Source: UBA4719 sp035654835 (GTDB taxonomy: Bacteria; Actinomycetota; Actinomycetes; Actinomycetales; Dermatophilaceae). From it: a stretch of DNA of 18,913 nt. Below, one piece after another: positions 15,458 to 18,913 of this stretch; position 1 is the first letter of the stretch, and the number at the start of each line of letters is the position of its first letter. The DNA lies in assembly GCA_035654835.1 (NCBI GenBank), contig DASRVZ010000155.1, forward strand, positions 1 to 18,913, in the 5' to 3' direction. Both the position numbers and the translations under genes were made by a program. A model generated the notes under the pieces. That model was not told the DNA's origin. It did no database searches and saw only the letters and a program-made list of their open reading frames with translations.

Positions 15458-16270
15458 TCAGAGGCCCCGAGGCCGCAGGACTTCTTCCGCGATGCCGCCG
15501 ACCCAGTCGGCGAACAGTGCGAGCACAGCGGCGAGGACTCCAAACGTCAGGCTGAGGGCCGGGCGATTCAACTTGATGCCTGCCACCAAGCCACCACCGA
15601 GGCCGCCCGCGTCGATGAACGTCGCCAAGGTCGCGGTCGCCACGGTCAGCACCAGGGCCGTGCGGATGCCGGCAAGGATCACCGGCACCGCCAACGGGAG
15701 CTCAACCCGGCCCAGGACGGCCAGGCGGGACATGCCCATGCCTCGCGCGGCCTCCTTCAGTGCGGGGTCGACGCCGTCCAGTCCAACGATGGTGTTGCGC
15801 AGGATCGGCAGGGTCGCATACACGACGAGCCCGATCACGGCCGTCCCGAAACCGATCCCGAGCCACAGCGCGAGCAGAACGATCAGCCCGATCGAGGGAA
15901 TGGCCTGACCGAAGTTGCCCAGCCCCAAGCCGATCGGCTTGATCCATCGGGCGAAGGGTCGGGTCAGCAGGATTCCGAGGGGCACAGCGATGACTATCGT
16001 GAGGGCCGTTGCGACGAGCGAAAGCTGCACGTGCTGCCACAGATCGGTCCTGATTCTGTTCGGGTTGAGCACACGCCTCTCGATGGAGTCGAGCGTCTGT
16101 ACCTGCACCCACAGGTAGAGCATCAGCAGGATCGCGGCGAGCAGAATCGGACGGAGCGACATGCCCGTCAGCCGCCGCCAGAAACCACTGCTCCGGGTCG
16201 CGAGCTGCTGGGTGCCGACGGCCGGGTCATCCAGCGCAACGTCATCCAGCGCACGCGACGCGGGTGCCAT
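15458..16270 (-). CDS. Osmoprotectant ABC transporter permease (second)
   Basis: A 270-aa inner-membrane permease of the OpuB/OpuC or ProW type. An N-terminal hydrophilic tail of about 40 residues precedes the first membrane helix (PILLAAILLMLYLWVQV), then a periplasmic loop and the binding-protein-dependent transport fold. The cytoplasmic EAA loop is clear: EAARGMGMSRLAVLGRVELP. Later helices include ALSLTFGVLAAVLALFADWV. The start ATG shares its A with the ATPase stop (TGATG), so translation is coupled. It pairs with the other permease to form the channel. Confidence 0.92.
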   Translation of the reverse strand: MAPASRALDDVALDDPAVGTQQLATRSSGFWRRLTGMSLRPILLAAILLMLYLWVQVQTLDSIERRVLNPNRIRTDLWQHVQLSLVATALTIVIAVPLGILLTRPFARWIKPIGLGLGNFGQAIPSIGLIVLLALWLGIGFGTAVIGLVVYATLPILRNTIVGLDGVDPALKEAARGMGMSRLAVLGRVELPLAVPVILAGIRTALVLTVATATLATFIDAGGLGGGLVAGIKLNRPALSLTFGVLAAVLALFADWVGGIAEEVLRPRGL

Positions 16271-17391
16271 CAGGAACCCGCGGACGGGTCAAGCTTTGCC
16301 GTCGGGTCGTCACTCGGATCGCCCGCGGGTTCGTCCGCGATGGCGGCCATCAGGTCGTCGAGGCGGATCGCGCCGAAGACCTCACCCTCGCCGGACTCGT
16401 CCGCAGCCACGAGGACCTTGCTCTGTCCGCTCTCCAGCATCAGGTCGAGCGCGTCATGCAGGCTGGCCTCAATGGTGATCTGTGGGAAGTGCTTGTGCGC
16501 AGGAACAGGGCGCAGCTCGGCGTCACGCAGCCGCATCAGACCGAGCCGCTTGAGCTGCCCACCCGAGCCGATAAAGCTACTCACGTAGTCGTTGGCAGGC
16601 GCGGCGAGGATCGCCTTAGGCGTGTCGTACTGTTCGATGATGGAATGCGGGCCGAGAACGGCGATGCGGTCCCCCATCTTGAGGGCTTCGGCGAAGTCGT
16701 GGGTGACGAACACGATGGTCTTGCCCAACTCACGCTGGAGTCTCAAGAACTCGTTCTGCAGGCGATCGCGGGTGATCGGGTCGGTTGCCCCGAACGGCTC
16801 GTCCATCAGCATCACCGGCGGATCTGCTGCCAGTGCACGGGCGACGCCGACCCGCTGCTGCTCGCCGCCGGAGAGCTCGCGGGGGTACCTCCGCGCATAA
16901 TCACCGGGCGGCAGTCCGATGACCTCGAGCAGCTCCTCGACCCGATCGGCGGTCTTGCGCTTGCTCCAGCCGAGCATGCGGGGGACGAGACCGATGTTCT
17001 CGGCGATGCGCATGTGTGGGAACAGGCCAGTCTGCTGGATGACGTACCCGACATTGCGTCGGTGCTCGTCGGCGTCGAGCTTGAGGACGTCGGTGCCCCC
17101 GATCAGGATCTGCCCGGACGTCGGCTCGATAAGTCGATTCATCATCTTCATCGTCGTCGTCTTGCCACAGCCCGACGGACCCACGAGCACCACGATCTCC
17201 CCGGCCGCGATCTCCAACGTGATGTGGTCGACCGCTGGGGCGACCTGACCTGGATAGCGCTTGGTCACATCCAAGAGCTGGATGGTGGCGCCGCCGGTCC
17301 GTGCCGGCGCAGCGCCCGGGGCCAGCGAAGTCGCCGAGTCAGGGGGTGTCGGGTCGGATGGACTTCTCGAGTTAAGCACGGTGTCAGGCAC
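16270..17391 (-). CDS. Osmoprotectant ABC transporter ATPase with CBS domain
   Basis: A 373-aa ATPase of the ProV/OpuCA family. Walker A GPSGCGKT (71-78), Q-loop VIQQTGLFPHM, signature LSGGEQQ (173-179), Walker B VMLMDEPFGATD (193-204), switch histidine VTHDF. After the nucleotide-binding part, residues about 285-350 form one CBS domain (ITIEASLHDALDLMLESGQS, FGAIRLDDLMAAI); in relatives the CBS region senses ionic strength or cyclic di-AMP. A proline-rich tail of 35 residues precedes the domain. The start is GTG with AAGGGG 5 nt ahead, and it overlaps the upstream permease by 8 bp. Confidence 0.94.
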   Translation of the reverse strand: MPDTVLNSRSPSDPTPPDSATSLAPGAAPARTGGATIQLLDVTKRYPGQVAPAVDHITLEIAAGEIVVLVGPSGCGKTTTMKMMNRLIEPTSGQILIGGTDVLKLDADEHRRNVGYVIQQTGLFPHMRIAENIGLVPRMLGWSKRKTADRVEELLEVIGLPPGDYARRYPRELSGGEQQRVGVARALAADPPVMLMDEPFGATDPITRDRLQNEFLRLQRELGKTIVFVTHDFAEALKMGDRIAVLGPHSIIEQYDTPKAILAAPANDYVSSFIGSGGQLKRLGLMRLRDAELRPVPAHKHFPQITIEASLHDALDLMLESGQSKVLVAADESGEGEVFGAIRLDDLMAAIADEPAGDPSDDPTAKLDPSAGS

Positions 17392-18031
17392 GGATACCCC
17401 TTGAGGTGGTCAGTCGGTCGATCACGACGTAGGCCAGGTCGAAAAGCAGCGCGATGATCACGATCGCTCCGGTCCCGATCAGGACCTGATTCAGCGAGTT
17501 CACTGCGCCGAAGCGCGCCAAGCCGTGGAAGATCTCGTTGCCCAGTCCCGGTCCTGAGACGTAGGCGCCGATGGCAGCGATCCCGATGATCATCTGGGTG
17601 GACACGCGAATGCCCGAGAGGATCACCGGCCAGGCCAGCGGGACGCGGACGCGCCACAACAGGAGGGCACGGCTCATACCCATGCCGCGGCCTGCGTCCA
17701 CGATCGAGCTGTCGACGCCAGCCAGCCCGACGATCGTGTTCCGCGTGATCGGCAGCAACGCATACAGGACGAGTGCAAACAGGACGTTGGCCGTACCCAG
17801 ACCCAGGGGACCGATCAAGATGCCCAGCAGCGCTATGGACGGGATCGTCAGGAATGCCGAGGTCGTCGTCGTTGCCAGGCTCGACGGGAGGGAATGCCGG
17901 TAGGTCAGCATGCCCAGGCCCACGCCGATGATGACGGCGATCGCCATCGCGGCAAGAGTGATGTCTATGTGCTCGATGGCGTGATTGAGGACGTCGATCC
18001 AGTTCTCTGAAAGGTACTCGGCCAGGCTCAG
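17384..18031 (-). CDS. Osmoprotectant ABC transporter permease (first)
   Basis: A permease of about 215 aa if read from the CTG at 18031, the usual length of OpuBB/OpuCB-type proteins. From the first ATG (17947) it would be 187 aa and begin inside the first membrane helix. The upstream 28 codons are clearly coding: LSLAEYLSENWIDVLNHAIE followed by HIDITLAA, matching the family's amphipathic N-terminus. No in-frame ATG, GTG or TTG exists between the preceding stop and 17947. GGAG lies 7 nt before the CTG. The EAA-type loop reads DAGRGMGMSRALLLWRVRVP. It is the first gene of the transporter operon and overlaps the ATPase. Alternatives are a start lost by a small indel (an ATG at 18072 lies in another frame) or a sequencing error. 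Confidence 0.85.
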   Translation of the reverse strand: MSLAEYLSENWIDVLNHAIEHIDITLAAMAIAVIIGVGLGMLTYRHSLPSSLATTTTSAFLTIPSIALLGILIGPLGLGTANVLFALVLYALLPITRNTIVGLAGVDSSIVDAGRGMGMSRALLLWRVRVPLAWPVILSGIRVSTQMIIGIAAIGAYVSGPGLGNEIFHGLARFGAVNSLNQVLIGTGAIVIIALLFDLAYVVIDRLTTSRGIRA

Positions 18032-18210
18032 TGGTCTACTCCGTCGCGTCAGTGGGTACTCGTGTACGCCATATGAGTCAGAATCGTGTCTTCAGCCAGG
18101 CCAGCGTTATCCCACTAAAACAAATATGCTATTTGACGAGTGTCGTCAAGACTTTTGCTCCACTGTCTCATGGATTTTGGCCCCGGTGTCGGGCGGGTCG
18201 TGGGCGGGAG
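18032..18210 (-). promoter_or_regulatory. Promoter region of the transporter operon
   Basis: On the minus strand TTGACG (18144-18149), 17 bp, TATTTG (18121-18126) make a reasonable promoter, with a leader of about 80-90 nt before the CTG. This is the only AT-rich patch nearby (about 18115-18135). A seven-codon reading frame, MAYTSTH, runs from an ATG at 18072 to a TGA at 18049-18051 within the leader; no ribosome site precedes it. Confidence 0.45.
18133..18149. promoter_or_regulatory. 17-bp palindrome overlapping the -35
   Basis: TTGACGA, GTG, TCGTCAA: perfect 7-bp arms around 3 bp. It covers the -35 hexamer on the minus strand. This size and position fit the operator of a dimeric repressor (TetR, GntR or MarR type); the regulator gene is not recognisable in the window. 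Confidence 0.55.
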
Positions 18211-18327
18211 TCAGGGGTTGAGGAGTTCGTCGAGGATGACGTCGTCGATCGCGGCGGGAAGACGCGTTCGCTGCCAGCCGGGAGTTTCGTCCGCTGAACG
18301 TGCATTGTAGCGAAGCACTTCGCTCAC
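18211..18327 (-). CDS. Very short ORF, possible gene remnant
   Basis: A GTG at 18327 opens 38 codons reading MSEVLRYNARSADETPGWQR followed by TRLPAAIDDVILDELLNP and a TGA at 18211-18213. The last half has a protein-like acidic helix. No ribosome site and no family match; it may be the tail of a lost gene. It overlaps the palindrome at 18309-18324. Confidence 0.2.
   Translation of the reverse strand: MSEVLRYNARSADETPGWQRTRLPAAIDDVILDELLNP
18309..18324. promoter_or_regulatory. 16-bp palindrome before the DUF2200-like gene
   Basis: AGCGAAG, CA, CTTCGCT: perfect 7-bp arms with a 2-bp centre, ending 7 bp before the ATG at 18332. It could be an operator, or an RNA hairpin next to the AGGG that would serve as ribosome site. 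Confidence 0.4.
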
Positions 18328-18331
18328 AGGG

Positions 18332-18517
18332 ATGAGCCGAATCTTCACCACCAGGTTCGCGTCGGTATATCCCCCCTACGTGACGAAGGTCGAGAAGAAG
18401 GGGCGCACGAAGGCCGAACTGGATCAGGTAATCGAATGGCTGACCGGCTTCGACCTGGACAAGTTGGTCGACGAACTGGCCAAGGGCAAGTCGATGGACA
18501 GGATCTTGCGGGCGTAA
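18332..18517 (+). CDS. DUF2200-type protein with internal deletion
   Basis: A 61-aa protein. Its first 41 residues (MSRIFTTRFASVYPPYVTKV, then EKKGRTKAELDQVIEWLTGF) match the N-terminus of DUF2200 proteins, and its last 20 (LDKLVDELAKGKSMDRILRA) match their C-terminus. From memory, full members are about 115-120 aa, with a middle section carrying a TFFAEAPxLNPxR-like motif and a conserved GVxCGxRVE segment. That whole middle is missing and the two ends join in frame after LTGFD. The ATG is the family's natural start; only AGGG lies before it, which is weak. DUF2200 has no firm function that I know of. It may be a non-functional relic or a shortened protein. Confidence 0.75.
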   Translation: MSRIFTTRFASVYPPYVTKVEKKGRTKAELDQVIEWLTGFDLDKLVDELAKGKSMDRILRA

Positions 18518-18700
18518 CGGTCAGCGGCGGCGCGGTTGGGATTCGTCCGGTCGAGTATCACCGTCGGATCCGCCCCATCTCCGGCGCGGCTGGCCTAGCA
18601 GTTGCGAGCCTCGGCAGCACCCGAGCGACAAGAAGCGATGTGACCCGGGCAATCTGCGGCCTCGTGAGATGGCGTGAGTGGCTGCCTATTTGATCGGCGC
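18518..18700. other. Intergenic stretch, nothing recognised
   Basis: Between the DUF2200-like stop and the convergent membrane-protein stop. I see no gene, no clear terminator hairpin and no repeat here. Confidence 0.4.
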
Positions 18701-18913
18701 TCAGGCGAGCATCAGCATCGTGGCGAGGGTCAGACTCGCGACGATCTCGCCAACGCCGATCGTTGCTGCAGACAGCCCGGGCCACCGCTTGGGCACGACG
18801 GCGGCCCGTAATGCGAGTACAACAAAAAGCGCCCCCAACCACGGGCTTGCGACCGACGCGGGCACACATACGGCGACGTGGTACATCACCGAGAGCCGGT
18901 ACCTCCCGACGTG
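18701..18913 (-). CDS. C-terminal part of a multi-helix membrane protein (partial)
   Basis: The frame is open to the window edge, giving about 70 residues: HVGRYRLSVMYHVAVCVPAS, a hydrophobic stretch (PWLGALFVVLALRAAVV), a short basic loop (PKRWPG) and a last helix (GEIVASLTLATMLMLA). The ending R...VVPKRWPG...IGVGEI resembles the C-terminus of YwiC-like membrane proteins, but the match is from memory and the start is outside the window. The ATGs at 18889 and nearby are probably internal. Confidence 0.55.
   Translation of the reverse strand, partial: HVGRYRLSVMYHVAVCVPASVASPWLGALFVVLALRAAVVPKRWPGLSAATIGVGEIVASLTLATMLMLA

Noticed and set aside
16264..17457. 397-codon plus-strand open frame opposite the ATPase
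   Set aside because: The minus strand has all ABC ATPase motifs; the plus-strand reading is a shadow.
1..18913. tRNA, rRNA, insertion sequence or prophage genes
   Set aside because: I looked on both strands for TpsiC-like GTTCGA motifs with cloverleaf context, transposase DDE text and terminal inverted repeats around the decay zones and found none I could support by eye.

Overview
The window reads as chromosomal DNA from a high-GC actinobacterium. Codons end mostly in G or C, genes join through GTGA and TGATG overlaps, and the content is typical of that phylum: a BTAD/AfsR-type regulator with WD40 repeats, a fusion of pterin-4a-carbinolamine dehydratase with a VOC domain, and an OpuB/OpuC-type osmoprotectant transporter. 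The genus cannot be fixed from the sequence. I see no rRNA, tRNA, CRISPR array, transposase or integrase. The intact genes sit in four blocks, separated by stretches of decayed or truncated coding sequence.

Block 1 (687-6654): a very large minus-strand regulator (winged helix, BTAD, nSTAND NTPase, one membrane segment, WD40 propeller; 687-4871) is divergent from a plus-strand pair. The pair is a 90-aa secreted protein with a compact two-cysteine tail (5021-5293) and a secreted vanadium-dependent haloperoxidase-like enzyme (5338-6654). The 149-bp region between them has a direct repeat (ATACCG, 21 bp apart) and a 7-bp inverted repeat. I infer that the regulator controls the secreted enzyme.

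Decay zone A (6655-8132): no intact gene. It holds short ORFs joined by TGATG and GTGA overlaps, one apparently frameshifted, and a plausible but truncated hypothetical ORF that runs into the end of block 2.

Block 2 (8133-13254, all minus strand): in transcription order, the tail of an NAD-dependent epimerase/dehydratase (fragment), TPP-dependent dehydrogenase E1 alpha and E1 beta (4-bp overlap), a VOC-VOC-SRPBCC fusion, and a zinc-dependent medium-chain dehydrogenase. No E2 or E3 is present. This looks like a substrate-specific catabolic operon whose substrate I cannot name. E1 alpha has GEA where the family has GDG, and both VOC domains seem to lack the usual metal-binding histidines.

Decay zone B (13255-14340): GC-rich hairpins without a credible gene, then a PCD-VOC fusion gene whose 5' half is frameshifted or lost.

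Block 3 (14354-18149, minus strand): a four-gene osmoprotectant (glycine betaine/choline/carnitine-type) ABC transporter in the order permease, ATPase with CBS domain, permease, lipoprotein binding protein. The first permease shows coding sequence 28 codons upstream of its first ATG and no ATG, GTG or TTG in that extension; a CTG with a GGAG in front is the best start. A 17-bp palindrome overlaps its likely promoter, and the binding-protein gene has its own leader with a 14-bp direct repeat.

Right end (18150-18913): a plus-strand DUF2200-type gene shortened by what looks like an in-frame internal deletion, and the C-terminal part of a minus-strand membrane protein that leaves the window.
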